NCBI GenBank assembly: GCA_938008205.1
Contig: CALLLY010000097.1
Location: 1 to 43,706, forward strand
Direction: 5' to 3'
DNA: 43,706 nt
From: an uncultured Granulosicoccaceae bacterium
GTDB taxonomy: Bacteria; Pseudomonadota; Gammaproteobacteria; Granulosicoccales; Granulosicoccaceae
Under the pieces are notes generated by a model, which worked only from the letters and a program-made list of their open reading frames with translations, was not told the DNA's origin and did no database searches. Position numbers and translations under genes: made by a program. Below are positions 29,147-37,350 of the stretch, in pieces. Every line of letters starts with the position of its first letter. Position 1 is the first letter of the stretch.

Positions 29147-30022
29147 CTACTTATTTACCTGCGCCATGACTTCTTCGGCAAAATTTTCGACTTTCTTTTC
29201 AATCCCTTCTCCAACCTCAAAACGAGAGAAGAAATTGACTGATGCATCCGAAGATTTCAGCAGTTTTTCAACCGTCTGATCCGGGTCTTTCACGTAGGCC
29301 TGGCCGACTAGCGTAATTTCTGCAAGATACTTGCGAAGGCGACCCTGAACCATTTTTTCCACGATATCCGCAGGCTTGCCGCTTTCGCCAGCCTCTGCCA
29401 TCAGGATCTCTTTTTCTTTGTCCAGCAGCTCGCTCGGGACATCAGATTCAGCAATACACACCGGGCTGCTAGCCGCCACGTGCATGGCGATATCACGCGG
29501 GAGACTGTCGCCACCGCCAGCGACTTCAGTGACCACACCAATACGTTCGCCGTGCTGGTACACCCCTATGGTGCCACTTGTCGCCTCGTGCCGGACAAAC
29601 CTGCGAACCTGAATATTCTCACCGAGCTTGGCAACCATCTCATGGCGAATATGATCAAGTGTGTTGCCACCGGCGTCGAGCGCAGCCAGCGCCTCAACAT
29701 CGGCCGGGCTGGAATCCAGAACCGCACGACAAACCGACTTTGCAAAGGCGGAGAAGTCATCCCCTTTGGCAACAAAGTCAGTTTCACAGTTGATTTCTGC
29801 CATAGCGACAGCTTTACCATCATCGCTTACTTCGATGGCAATAACACCCTCTGCCGCTGTCCGACCGGACTTCTTGTCCGCTTTGGCAAGACCGGAAATA
29901 CGCATTTGTTCGGCCGCGGTATCCATATCTCCACCGGCTTCAACCAGCGCTTTCTTGCATTCCATCATGCCTGCGCCGGTTCTCTCGCGCAGTTCTTTAA
30001 CCATTGCCGCTGTAATAGCCAT
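29147..30022 (-). CDS. tsf: Elongation factor Ts
   Basis: EF-Ts exchanges GDP for GTP on elongation factor Tu during protein synthesis. The 291-residue protein starts with the conserved N-terminal domain ([25 protein letters not shown], about residues 9-33). The core has [13 protein letters not shown] near residue 78, the EF-Tu contact site. Two core subdomains, a coiled-coil-like insertion and a C-terminal module ([24 protein letters not shown]) follow. It lies 98 bp downstream of rpsB, the near-universal bacterial order. The gap contains a hairpin without a T-run, which may act as a processing or partial-termination site. Confidence 0.97.
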   Translation of the reverse strand: MAITAAMVKELRERTGAGMMECKKALVEAGGDMDTAAEQMRISGLAKADKKSGRTAAEGVIAIEVSDDGKAVAMAEINCETDFVAKGDDFSAFAKSVCRAVLDSSPADVEALAALDAGGNTLDHIRHEMVAKLGENIQVRRFVRHEATSGTIGVYQHGERIGVVTEVAGGGDSLPRDIAMHVAASSPVCIAESDVPSELLDKEKEILMAEAGESGKPADIVEKMVQGRLRKYLAEITLVGQAYVKDPDQTVEKLLKSSDASVNFFSRFEVGEGIEKKVENFAEEVMAQVNK

Positions 30023-30068
30023 TGATTAGACCTTCATATGTTCGGTTTCAGCGCTGGTAGGCGCTGCC

Positions 30069-30085
30069 GGGGCGCTTTGCGCCCC
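30069..30085 (-). other. Hairpin in the rpsB-tsf gap
   Basis: GGGGCGC at 30069-30075 and GCGCCCC at 30079-30085 form a perfect 7-bp stem with a 3-nt loop. No T-run follows on the minus strand, so it is not a classic terminator. It may be a weak attenuator or RNA-processing site that adjusts the ratio of S2 to EF-Ts. Confidence 0.5.
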
Positions 30086-30120
30086 GAACGGGTTTACTTA
30101 ATGAGTTGCAACCGGATCGA

Positions 30121-31053
30121 TCAGGAAGCCGGATCCGCCGATTCTTCCGGTGAAGAGTCCGAAGCCGCCGCTGGAGTGGCTTCTGCCGCTGGCGCTTCGG
30201 CTTGAGGCTCAGCCGCGGGCGCAGGTTCAGCAGCTACCGGAGCCGCTTCTGCAGCAGGAGCCGCTTCGGTTGCCGGGGCAGCAGTGTCAGCAGCCGGAGT
30301 GGCGTCCGCGACCGGTGCCGCAGCAGGCGCTTCTTTGACTTCCACGTACTCTTTGCTGTCAACAATCGCAGCAGAAGTTTTTCCAGTTTTGATGGAATCG
30401 GCGACCGCATCGACATACAACTGAATTGCACGAACCGCATCATCATTACCGGGAATCACATAATCCACATTCTCCGGCGAATTATTACTATCGACAACGG
30501 CGACAATGGGAATACCCAGCTTTCGTGCTTCGGCAACCGCAATTTTTTCATATCCGACATCAATGATGAAAAGCGCGTCCGGCAAGCGATCCATGTTTTT
30601 TACACCACCCAGGCTTTTGTCGAGCTTGTCCATTTCCCGACGCAGTGTCAGCGCTTCTTTCTTGTTCAGCCGCTCTTCACCGCCGTTTTCAAACATCTCT
30701 TCAAGCTCCAGCATCCTCTTCACTGATTGCTTGACAGTTTTGAAATTGGTCATCATACCGCCCGGCCAGCGACGATTCACAAACGGCATATTGCACTCAT
30801 TTGCCGCATTTTTTACCGCGTCTCTCGCTGCTCGCTTGGTGCCGACAAATAAAACGCGACCATTTTTAGACGCCAGTTTGCCCATGAAATTCAACGCATC
30901 GTCCATTGCCGGTACGGTATTTTCAAGGTTGAAGATATGGATTTTGTTGCGCTCGCCATAAATATAGGGAGCCATTTTTGGGCACCAGTAACGAGTCTGG
31001 TGGCCGAAATGCACGCCAGCTTCCAGCATCTGACGCATGCTAACTTTAGACAT
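30121..31053 (-). CDS. rpsB: 30S ribosomal protein S2 with an acidic Ala/Pro/Glu tail
   Basis: S2 binds the small ribosomal subunit late in assembly and helps recruit S1. I start it at the ATG at 31053 ([10 protein letters not shown]...), because the longer frame upstream lacks family similarity. The body, residues 1-240, is canonical: the [15 protein letters not shown] start, [12 protein letters not shown] near 93-104, and [10 protein letters not shown] near 158-167 are present. Residues 241-310 form a low-complexity tail of Ala, Pro and Glu with no Lys or Arg, about 70 residues beyond the E. coli end. Such tails occur in some lineages, but an acidic one is unusual for a protein that binds RNA. 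tsf follows 98 bp downstream. Confidence 0.96.
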   Translation of the reverse strand: MSKVSMRQMLEAGVHFGHQTRYWCPKMAPYIYGERNKIHIFNLENTVPAMDDALNFMGKLASKNGRVLFVGTKRAARDAVKNAANECNMPFVNRRWPGGMMTNFKTVKQSVKRMLELEEMFENGGEERLNKKEALTLRREMDKLDKSLGGVKNMDRLPDALFIIDVGYEKIAVAEARKLGIPIVAVVDSNNSPENVDYVIPGNDDAVRAIQLYVDAVADSIKTGKTSAAIVDSKEYVEVKEAPAAAPVADATPAADTAAPATEAAPAAEAAPVAAEPAPAAEPQAEAPAAEATPAAASDSSPEESADPAS

Positions 31054-31235
31054 AGTATTTTCCGTTTCAGGGTTGAGCCTCCGCCCCACATTGGCAACTG
31101 TCGACAGCGAAAAGCTAAGATTCGCTCGACGACGGCACCCTGATTTGCGTGGGACGTGTGAATTCCGGCGCAACATAAAGTCACTGCCGGTTGACGCGAG
31201 AGATGCAAAGTTCATTCTTCCGCGGTTAACCCACA

Positions 31236-31265
31236 ATTATATTCCAGAAACTCATAATATTCCAA
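31236..31265 (-). promoter_or_regulatory. Predicted strong rpsB promoter
   Basis: On the minus strand, TTGGAA (31260-31265) and a consensus TATAAT (31236-31241) are separated by 18 bp. They lie about 183-210 bp upstream of the rpsB ATG, so the message would have a leader of roughly 175 nt. A long rpsB leader through which S2 represses its own synthesis is known in E. coli. I infer something similar here but have not matched the RNA motif. A divergent map promoter may overlap it (TTCCAG at 31242-31247, TACAAT at 31266-31271 on the plus strand). Confidence 0.6.
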
Positions 31266-31325
31266 TACAATAGCGGTTATTAACGACTAAATGCCCAACC
31301 AGACAGAACACATAGGATCAGCTGT

Positions 31326-32102
31326 ATGCTCCGCGCACGCGATATCCCGATAAAATCCCCGGACGAAGTAGAAAAAATGCGGGTCGCCGGCCGCATGGCC
31401 GCGGAAGTGCTCGATATGATCACCGATTATGTCAAACCAGGAGTGAGCACTGACGAGCTCAATACGGTGTGCCATGAGCACATCACGGTCAAACAGGGAG
31501 CCATTCCTGCACCATTGAACTACCGGGGTTTTCCAAAATCGATCTGCACCTCACTCAACCATCAGGTTTGTCATGGCATCCCGGGGGATCGGGTCCTGAA
31601 GAAAAAGGACATCGTGAATATAGACATCACGGTGATCAAAGACGGCTACCACGGAGACACCAGCCGCATGTTTTGTGTTGGCGAACCAACTGTCATTGGG
31701 CGCCGCATATGCGAGGTTGCCCACGAAGCTTTGTACAAAGGCATTGAAGTCGTCCGGCCCGGCACAACTCTCGGCGATATCGGCCATGCCATTCAACAAT
31801 ATGCGGAAGGCGAAAGATGTTCGGTGGTACGTGAATATTGTGGCCATGGTATTGGCAAATTATTTCACGAAGAACCCCAGATTCTGCACTATGGACGCCC
31901 CGGTGATGGTGTCGCTGTGCAGGCAGGCATGGTGTTCACCATAGAGCCCATGATCAATGCCGGTAAGCGCCACGTTAGGTTGCTACCGGATGACTGGACC
32001 GTAGTCACCAAAGACAGAAGTCTGTCTGCTCAGTGGGAACATACGGTACTGGTGACTGAAACCGGTTACGAGCTTCTCACTTTGTCACCCGCCGAGACCT
32101 GA
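31326..32102 (+). CDS. map: Type I methionine aminopeptidase
   Basis: Map removes the initiator methionine from new proteins. The 258-residue type I enzyme has the metal-ligand set in the usual places. These are the NIDITVIKDGYHGDTSRMF stretch around residues 97-115 with the two aspartates, H near EYCGHGIGKLFHEEPQI at about 173-189, and the glutamates in FTIEPMIN and EHTVLVTETG near the end. It is divergent from rpsB, an arrangement conserved in gammaproteobacteria, and is followed by glnD after nine bases. Placing map beside S2 makes sense, since both act early in protein synthesis. Confidence 0.97.
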   Translation: MLRARDIPIKSPDEVEKMRVAGRMAAEVLDMITDYVKPGVSTDELNTVCHEHITVKQGAIPAPLNYRGFPKSICTSLNHQVCHGIPGDRVLKKKDIVNIDITVIKDGYHGDTSRMFCVGEPTVIGRRICEVAHEALYKGIEVVRPGTTLGDIGHAIQQYAEGERCSVVREYCGHGIGKLFHEEPQILHYGRPGDGVAVQAGMVFTIEPMINAGKRHVRLLPDDWTVVTKDRSLSAQWEHTVLVTETGYELLTLSPAET

Positions 32103-32111
32103 TCACAACAC

Positions 32112-34775
32112 GTGAACATACCCGGCACCCCAGCCTCTGGCCGACCCGAATTGCTGCACTTACCCTCACTACTGCAGGCAGTGGAGGCTGACGGCTATTC
32201 GGTTGCCGCATATCGCAGCGCTTTAGACAAAGCAAACAAGGCTATTGCTAAGTTGTTCGACGAAGGCGCACCAGCTACTGAGCTGGTTGCCTGGCAATCG
32301 ACTGTCACGGATTCACTGCTAACACATCTATGGTCACACACGTTACCAAAGCACACTCGCGATTCGCTTGCACTGATTGCTGTTGGAGGATACGGACGTG
32401 CAGAACTTCACCCGCACTCCGACATAGACATCCTCATTCTACTGGCCCCGCAATATGGAGAGGCGGATGAAGAAATTGGCAAGTTTGTCACGGCATTATG
32501 GGACCTGGGGCTCGATGTCGGACACAGTGTACGAGACATCGCACAATGTGTAACCGAAGCATCTACCGATGTCACGGTCATTACAAACCTTCTCGAAAGC
32601 CGATTGCTGTCTGGCTCTGACACTTTGTTCGATGAGCTTCATCGGGCAATTGATCCGACACAGATGTGGTCTTCTTCAGACTACTTTGCAGCAAAGCGTG
32701 ACGAACAAAAACAAAGACATCTTAAATTTCACGGCTCTGCCTATCGTCTGGAACCCAACCTTAAGGAAAGTCCGGGTGGCCTGCGAGACATTCAGGTAAT
32801 TGCCTGGTTGATTATTCGACACTATGGCCATGCTGATTTCAACGCACTGGTAGATGACGGATTCCTCACACAGGATGAACTCAATGAACTGATCGAAGGA
32901 CGAGACTACCTGTGGAAGGTCAGATTTCTATTGCATACAAAAAGTGCAAGAAAAGAAGACCGCGTGTTGTTCGACTATCAAAGAGATCTGGCCAGCGACT
33001 TCGGTTACCAGCAAAGCGCGGGCAATGAAGCAGTAGAGCTTTTTATGCAACAGTACTATCGCACTGTGACGAAGATAGAGCGATTAAACGAAATGCTGGT
33101 GCAGTTGCTGGAAAAAGCGTTTGTTGAAGATCTTACTGAAACCACAATACCGATAAACGAAAGATTTAATCGCGTAAACGATTACCTGGAAGTCGCGCAC
33201 GATCGCGTCTTTGTCGAGCATCCCTCAGCATTGCTTGAAATATTTCAGGTGTTTGCTGCCAACACAGAGATCAAAGGATTCAGTGCTCGTACGCTAAGGC
33301 TACTGCGAAGCCACCTGTATCTGATCGATCAACGCTTCCGAACAGAAGAACTTCCTCGAAACATATTCCTGCAGCTTTTCCGGGAGCCAAAAAAAATAAC
33401 AAGAAAGCTGCGCCTGATGAATCGCTATGGTGTGCTGGCAAAGTACCTCCCTATGTTTGAAAAGATCGTCGGCAGAATGCAATATGATTTATTTCATATT
33501 TATACGGTAGATGAACATACCTTGATGGTGATTCGTAATCTGCGACGATTCGCCATTCGATTTCACAGCAACGAGTACCCGCACTGTTCAGCTATCATGC
33601 AGCAACTGGAAAAACCGGAGCTACTCTATTTAATCGGTTTGTTTCACGATATAGCCAAAGGACGCGGCGGTGATCATTCAGAACTGGGTGCGCTGGATGC
33701 CGAAGAGTTTTGTGTGGCGCATGGATTGAGCACTACTGACACTGAACTGGTCGTCTGGACAGTCAGACATCATCTGGCTATGTCGACCACTGCGCAGCGC
33801 AAGGATATTTCCGACCCTGAAGTCATTCTTGAGTTTGCACAATTCGCAGGATCTATGCGTTACCTGGATTTTCTTTACCTGCTCACAGTTGCCGATATCC
33901 GCGGCACTAACCCGGAGCTTTGGAATGCCTGGAAAGAGAATCTGCTGAGGCAACTGTACGATAGTACCGCGCAAGCGCTGCAGCGTGGCCTGGACAACCC
34001 CATCGAAAAGCTCGAAGTTATCGCGCAAAAGAAAGCCAGCGCGAGAGAAATACTCTATCAGAAAAACATGAATGACTCTGAAATCGATACTATCTGGAGT
34101 CAATGCAACGAAACTTATTTCCTGCAATACAGCGCTGACGAGATTAGCTGGCACACCGTCAATATCGCCCTGGCCGGTAGCGAAGAACCGCTGGTCCTCC
34201 TACGCAGAGAAACCGAACGCGGTTCTACTGAAATATTTATTCATGTTCAAGATTACGAACATATGTTCAGTGACATCGTTACGGCTCTCGATCAACTGCG
34301 CCTGACTATTGTTAGTGCACAGATACTGACTTCGCTTAACGGATATACGCTGGACACTTTTTTCGTACTTAATCGCGACGGGGAGTCTATTCAGGATCGC
34401 AGCAGGCTTGAACATATTTATAGCACGCTCACGCAAACCATTACTAATCCGGAGCAACTGTGCCAACCCCAACCAATACCAGCCCCCCGACGACTAAAAC
34501 ACTTCGACTTTAATCCGATTATCAAATTCGACAACGACGTGTCGGACGAATATACCAGCTTGTTTATTAAGGCCATTGATCGCCCCGGCCTGCTCAGTGA
34601 AATCGGCTATGCGTTTGCACAACACAGGCTGCGTGTTTTATCGGCAAGTATTGCAACACTCGGCGAAACAGCTGAAGACGTCTTCTTTATACAAACCAAA
34701 GATGGTCTAAAAGTCGACGATGACACACAACTCGACTCCCTTCGAAACCTACTACTCAATCTGGTTAACGAATAA
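32112..34775 (+). CDS. glnD: Bifunctional uridylyltransferase/uridylyl-removing enzyme GlnD
   Basis: GlnD senses glutamine and modifies or demodifies PII signal proteins, setting the nitrogen status of the cell. The 887-residue protein starts at a GTG nine bases after map. The nucleotidyltransferase motif GGYGRAELHPHSDID is at about residues 92-106. The HD hydrolase motif LIGLFHDIAKGRGGDHS lies near residue 515. Two ACT domains follow at the C-terminus (about residues 695-770 and 810-887). This is the usual domain order, and the length is close to the 890 residues of E. coli GlnD. No PII gene (glnB or glnK) is in the window. Confidence 0.97.
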   Translation: MNIPGTPASGRPELLHLPSLLQAVEADGYSVAAYRSALDKANKAIAKLFDEGAPATELVAWQSTVTDSLLTHLWSHTLPKHTRDSLALIAVGGYGRAELHPHSDIDILILLAPQYGEADEEIGKFVTALWDLGLDVGHSVRDIAQCVTEASTDVTVITNLLESRLLSGSDTLFDELHRAIDPTQMWSSSDYFAAKRDEQKQRHLKFHGSAYRLEPNLKESPGGLRDIQVIAWLIIRHYGHADFNALVDDGFLTQDELNELIEGRDYLWKVRFLLHTKSARKEDRVLFDYQRDLASDFGYQQSAGNEAVELFMQQYYRTVTKIERLNEMLVQLLEKAFVEDLTETTIPINERFNRVNDYLEVAHDRVFVEHPSALLEIFQVFAANTEIKGFSARTLRLLRSHLYLIDQRFRTEELPRNIFLQLFREPKKITRKLRLMNRYGVLAKYLPMFEKIVGRMQYDLFHIYTVDEHTLMVIRNLRRFAIRFHSNEYPHCSAIMQQLEKPELLYLIGLFHDIAKGRGGDHSELGALDAEEFCVAHGLSTTDTELVVWTVRHHLAMSTTAQRKDISDPEVILEFAQFAGSMRYLDFLYLLTVADIRGTNPELWNAWKENLLRQLYDSTAQALQRGLDNPIEKLEVIAQKKASAREILYQKNMNDSEIDTIWSQCNETYFLQYSADEISWHTVNIALAGSEEPLVLLRRETERGSTEIFIHVQDYEHMFSDIVTALDQLRLTIVSAQILTSLNGYTLDTFFVLNRDGESIQDRSRLEHIYSTLTQTITNPEQLCQPQPIPAPRRLKHFDFNPIIKFDNDVSDEYTSLFIKAIDRPGLLSEIGYAFAQHRLRVLSASIATLGETAEDVFFIQTKDGLKVDDDTQLDSLRNLLLNLVNE

Positions 34776-34780
34776 CCGCC

Positions 34781-35905
34781 ATGTCTGCCACTATAGATCT
34801 TGCGCAACAACTGATCCGTGAACCTTCGGTAACACCCGATGATTGTCAGTGTCAGAAGATTCTGGCCGATCGATTAACAGCTATCGGCTTTTCCCACCAG
34901 CATCTATCATTCGAAGACGTAAGCAATCTATGGTCGGTGACTCACGGCGAGGGACCATTGCTGGTTTTCGCAGGCCACACAGACGTAGTTCCACCGGGAC
35001 CACTGGGCGAATGGCAACATGCCCCGTTTGACGCCGTAGTCGACGATGGCTGGCTCAACGGACGTGGTGCTGCTGATATGAAAAGCAGTATTGCAGCAAT
35101 GGTAGTGGCTGTGGAAAGAGCAATCGAAAAACACAAGCTTAAAGGACGGCTTGGTTTTTTGATTACAAGCGATGAAGAAGGTCCCGCAGTAAACGGCACG
35201 GTTAAAGTCGTAGAACATCTTAACAACACCAATACCAAAATTGACTGGTGTATCGTTGGTGAACCCACCAGTTCAAAACACCTGGGCGACACTATTAAAA
35301 ACGGTCGACGAGGCTCAATGAATGGCAACCTGACCGTGTACGGAAAACAGGGCCACGTAGCATATCCACACCAGGCCATTAACCCGGTGCATCTAATCAG
35401 CGGTGCATTGCAGGAACTCACTTCCCGAGCCTGGGATAATGGCAATGAGTTTTTTCCACCGACAACCTTTCAAATTTCCAATATCAATGCCGGTACCGGG
35501 GTAGATAACGTTGTCCCCGGTGAAATTAACCTTAGATTTAATTTTCGTTTTTCCACTGAATCCACCACGGATCACCTTCAAAGCGTTGTGATGAATGTGT
35601 TAGATGAGCACAATCTAAACTACAAGCTGGACTGGCGTATCTCCGGTCAGCCGTTTATTACGTCCAGAGGTGATTTGGTTAATGCGACACTAACCGCAAT
35701 AGAACGGATTTGTGGCATTAGCTCTGAGCTTTCAACCAGTGGCGGCACTTCTGACGGTAGATTTATTGCCCCGACCGGCGCTCAGGTAATTGAGCTTGGG
35801 CCGAGCAACAAAACGATTCACCAGGTCAACGAACGTATCACCTGTGAAGAGCTGGAAAAACTAACTGATGTCTACGAAGAGATTATCATTCAACTGCTTA
35901 CCTAA
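34781..35905 (+). CDS. dapE: Succinyl-diaminopimelate desuccinylase
   Basis: DapE removes succinate from N-succinyl-diaminopimelate, producing LL-diaminopimelate for lysine and peptidoglycan. The 374-residue M20 family enzyme has metal ligands H66 and D68 in AGHTDVV, D99 in GRGAADMK, and D131, E132 and E133 in TSDEEGPA. Later ligands sit in VGEPTSS (near residue 160) and in NKTIHQVNE near the C-terminus. It follows glnD after five bases and is probably cotranscribed with map and glnD. In E. coli the corresponding place after glnD is taken by another dap gene (dapD). That fits a conserved association with this pathway. Confidence 0.95.
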   Translation: MSATIDLAQQLIREPSVTPDDCQCQKILADRLTAIGFSHQHLSFEDVSNLWSVTHGEGPLLVFAGHTDVVPPGPLGEWQHAPFDAVVDDGWLNGRGAADMKSSIAAMVVAVERAIEKHKLKGRLGFLITSDEEGPAVNGTVKVVEHLNNTNTKIDWCIVGEPTSSKHLGDTIKNGRRGSMNGNLTVYGKQGHVAYPHQAINPVHLISGALQELTSRAWDNGNEFFPPTTFQISNINAGTGVDNVVPGEINLRFNFRFSTESTTDHLQSVVMNVLDEHNLNYKLDWRISGQPFITSRGDLVNATLTAIERICGISSELSTSGGTSDGRFIAPTGAQVIELGPSNKTIHQVNERITCEELEKLTDVYEEIIIQLLT

Positions 35906-35919
35906 CACCAACATTGCCA

Positions 35920-36381
35920 CTACCACTGTGTAAAAGGCTTTAACACAAGAGACGCATTACGATAGCGAGCGTCACTGGTTACCTCGGTGGTGACCCAGTC
36001 AGGCAAGTTCAGCGCATGTGCCTGCTCCGGCAACTCTATCTCTGCAACAACCAACCCCTGATTGTCACCGTGGAACTCATCGATTTCCCAGAGCATTTCA
36101 TCGAACTCAACTTCATGACGCGTCTTTGATACAACGCGGCCACCGCATAAGTTGGCAAACATTATTTCAGCCTCTTCAGCCGGGATTTGATATTCGAAAT
36201 CATAACTGCTGGAAATATCTATTTTGGCTTTCAGCGAAAGATAATAATCTTTGTCCTTCTGCCGAACACGCACCACCATACCCTCATCGTTCACCATATA
36301 GCCCTGACGGATCCGAATCTGCCTGTCGCCTGTGGGCCATTTCTCGGGTACGACCAGAAATTTGCGTTCAATCTCTATCAT
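35920..36381 (-). CDS. CYTH-domain protein (triphosphate tunnel family)
   Basis: This 153-residue protein belongs to the CYTH/triphosphate tunnel superfamily, whose members bind and cleave triphosphates inside a beta barrel. I use the ATG at 36381, which puts the family ExExK motif at the very start (E3, E5, K7 in MIEIERK). The longer frame has five extra residues upstream. Other landmarks are RIRQGYM near residue 22, VRVRQKDKDYYLSLKAK around 38-54, EVEFDEMLWEIDEFHGDN near 95-112, and the VAEIELP strand near 116. Small proteobacterial members of this type are inorganic triphosphatases or of unknown role. It lies convergent to dapE, and I cannot name its substrate. Confidence 0.85.
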   Translation of the reverse strand: MIEIERKFLVVPEKWPTGDRQIRIRQGYMVNDEGMVVRVRQKDKDYYLSLKAKIDISSSYDFEYQIPAEEAEIMFANLCGGRVVSKTRHEVEFDEMLWEIDEFHGDNQGLVVAEIELPEQAHALNLPDWVTTEVTSDARYRNASLVLKPFTQW

Positions 36382-36535
36382 CAGTGCCTTCCACATTAAC
36401 GGACAATTACGTTAACAGTTCCTGTTGCACAGGTTAGACACGCAATCTAACCCATAACATACGCGCGAACTTGTCTTTAACGACTGTTTACAGACTGCGG
36501 TATAATGCTCCGAAGTTGACAACTGTGGAACGAAT

Positions 36536-37315
36536 ATGGGGTTTCTGTCGGGAAAAAAGGCGCTGATTATCGGCGTTGCAAGTAAAAGATCAATTGCCTG
36601 GGGGATCGCACAGTCTATGCATCGCGAAGGGGCTGAACTCGCCTTCACCTACCAGAATGATCGCCTTAAAGATCGAGTCGTCGAATATGCCGCGGAGCTC
36701 GGCTCACAACTGACGTTTGCCTGTGATGTCCAACACGACAGCGAAATTGACAGCACTATCAACTCCCTTAAAGAAGCCTGGGGTACTTTCGACATCATCG
36801 TCCATGCTGTCGGATTTGCACCAAGGGATCAACTGGACGGCGACTACCTGGACTGTGTTAGCCGGGAAGGCTTCCAGATCGCACACGATATAAGTTCATA
36901 TAGCTTTGCTGCACTGGCAAAAGCTGCCAGACCAATATTGAATGAAAACGGCGCGCTGCTCACATTAAGCTACCTGGGTGCAGTTAGGTCAATGCCAAAC
37001 TACAACGTGATGGGATTAGCCAAAGCCAGCCTTGAAGCAAATACCCGATTCATCGCCCATTCGCTAGGCCCCAAAGGAATTAGAGTGAATGCGATTTCAG
37101 CAGGGCCGATCAGAACACTGGCCGCATCGGGCATTGGAGATTTTAAAAAGCTGCTTAACCATGTAGCAGAAACCACCCCTCTGAAACGCAACGTCACTAT
37201 TGAGCAGGTTGGCGACACTGCCGCGTTTCTCTGCTCAGATCTGGCAGCAGGTATAACCAGCCAGATTATCTACGTCGATAACGGCTTTAACAGCGTTGCG
37301 ATGCCTTTGGGATAA
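36536..37315 (+). CDS. fabI: Enoyl-ACP reductase (NADH)
   Basis: FabI completes each fatty acid cycle by reducing enoyl-ACP, and it is the target of triclosan. The 259-residue atypical short-chain dehydrogenase has the [13 protein letters not shown] cofactor loop at residues 13-25. Y146, Y156 and K163 stand at exactly the E. coli positions. Residues contacted by triclosan (G93, M159) are the usual ones, so no resistance change is evident there. It stands on the plus strand after a noncoding gap from the CYTH gene and is convergent with ppiD across a 9-bp-stem hairpin. A fabI beside ppiD also occurs in Pseudomonas. Confidence 0.97.
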   Translation: MGFLSGKKALIIGVASKRSIAWGIAQSMHREGAELAFTYQNDRLKDRVVEYAAELGSQLTFACDVQHDSEIDSTINSLKEAWGTFDIIVHAVGFAPRDQLDGDYLDCVSREGFQIAHDISSYSFAALAKAARPILNENGALLTLSYLGAVRSMPNYNVMGLAKASLEANTRFIAHSLGPKGIRVNAISAGPIRTLAASGIGDFKKLLNHVAETTPLKRNVTIEQVGDTAAFLCSDLAAGITSQIIYVDNGFNSVAMPLG

Positions 37316-37320
37316 ACTTC

Positions 37321-37343
37321 AGCGCGCAGACAAGCTGCGCGCT
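37321..37343. terminator. Bidirectional terminator-like hairpin between fabI and ppiD
   Basis: AGCGCGCAG (37321-37329) and CTGCGCGCT (37335-37343) form a perfect 9-bp, GC-rich stem with a 5-nt loop. AATTTGTTT follows on the plus strand. It lies six bases after the fabI stop and seven before the ppiD stop, so it can serve both convergent genes. The T-run is imperfect on either strand. Confidence 0.7.
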
Positions 37344-37350
37344 AATTTGT

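Noticed and set aside
31054-31236. A 61-codon N-terminal extension of rpsB
   Set aside because: It has no similarity to S2, and the ATG at 31053 gives the conserved S2 N-terminus. The predicted -10 element also lies at 31236-31241, so the extension could not be fully transcribed from that promoter.
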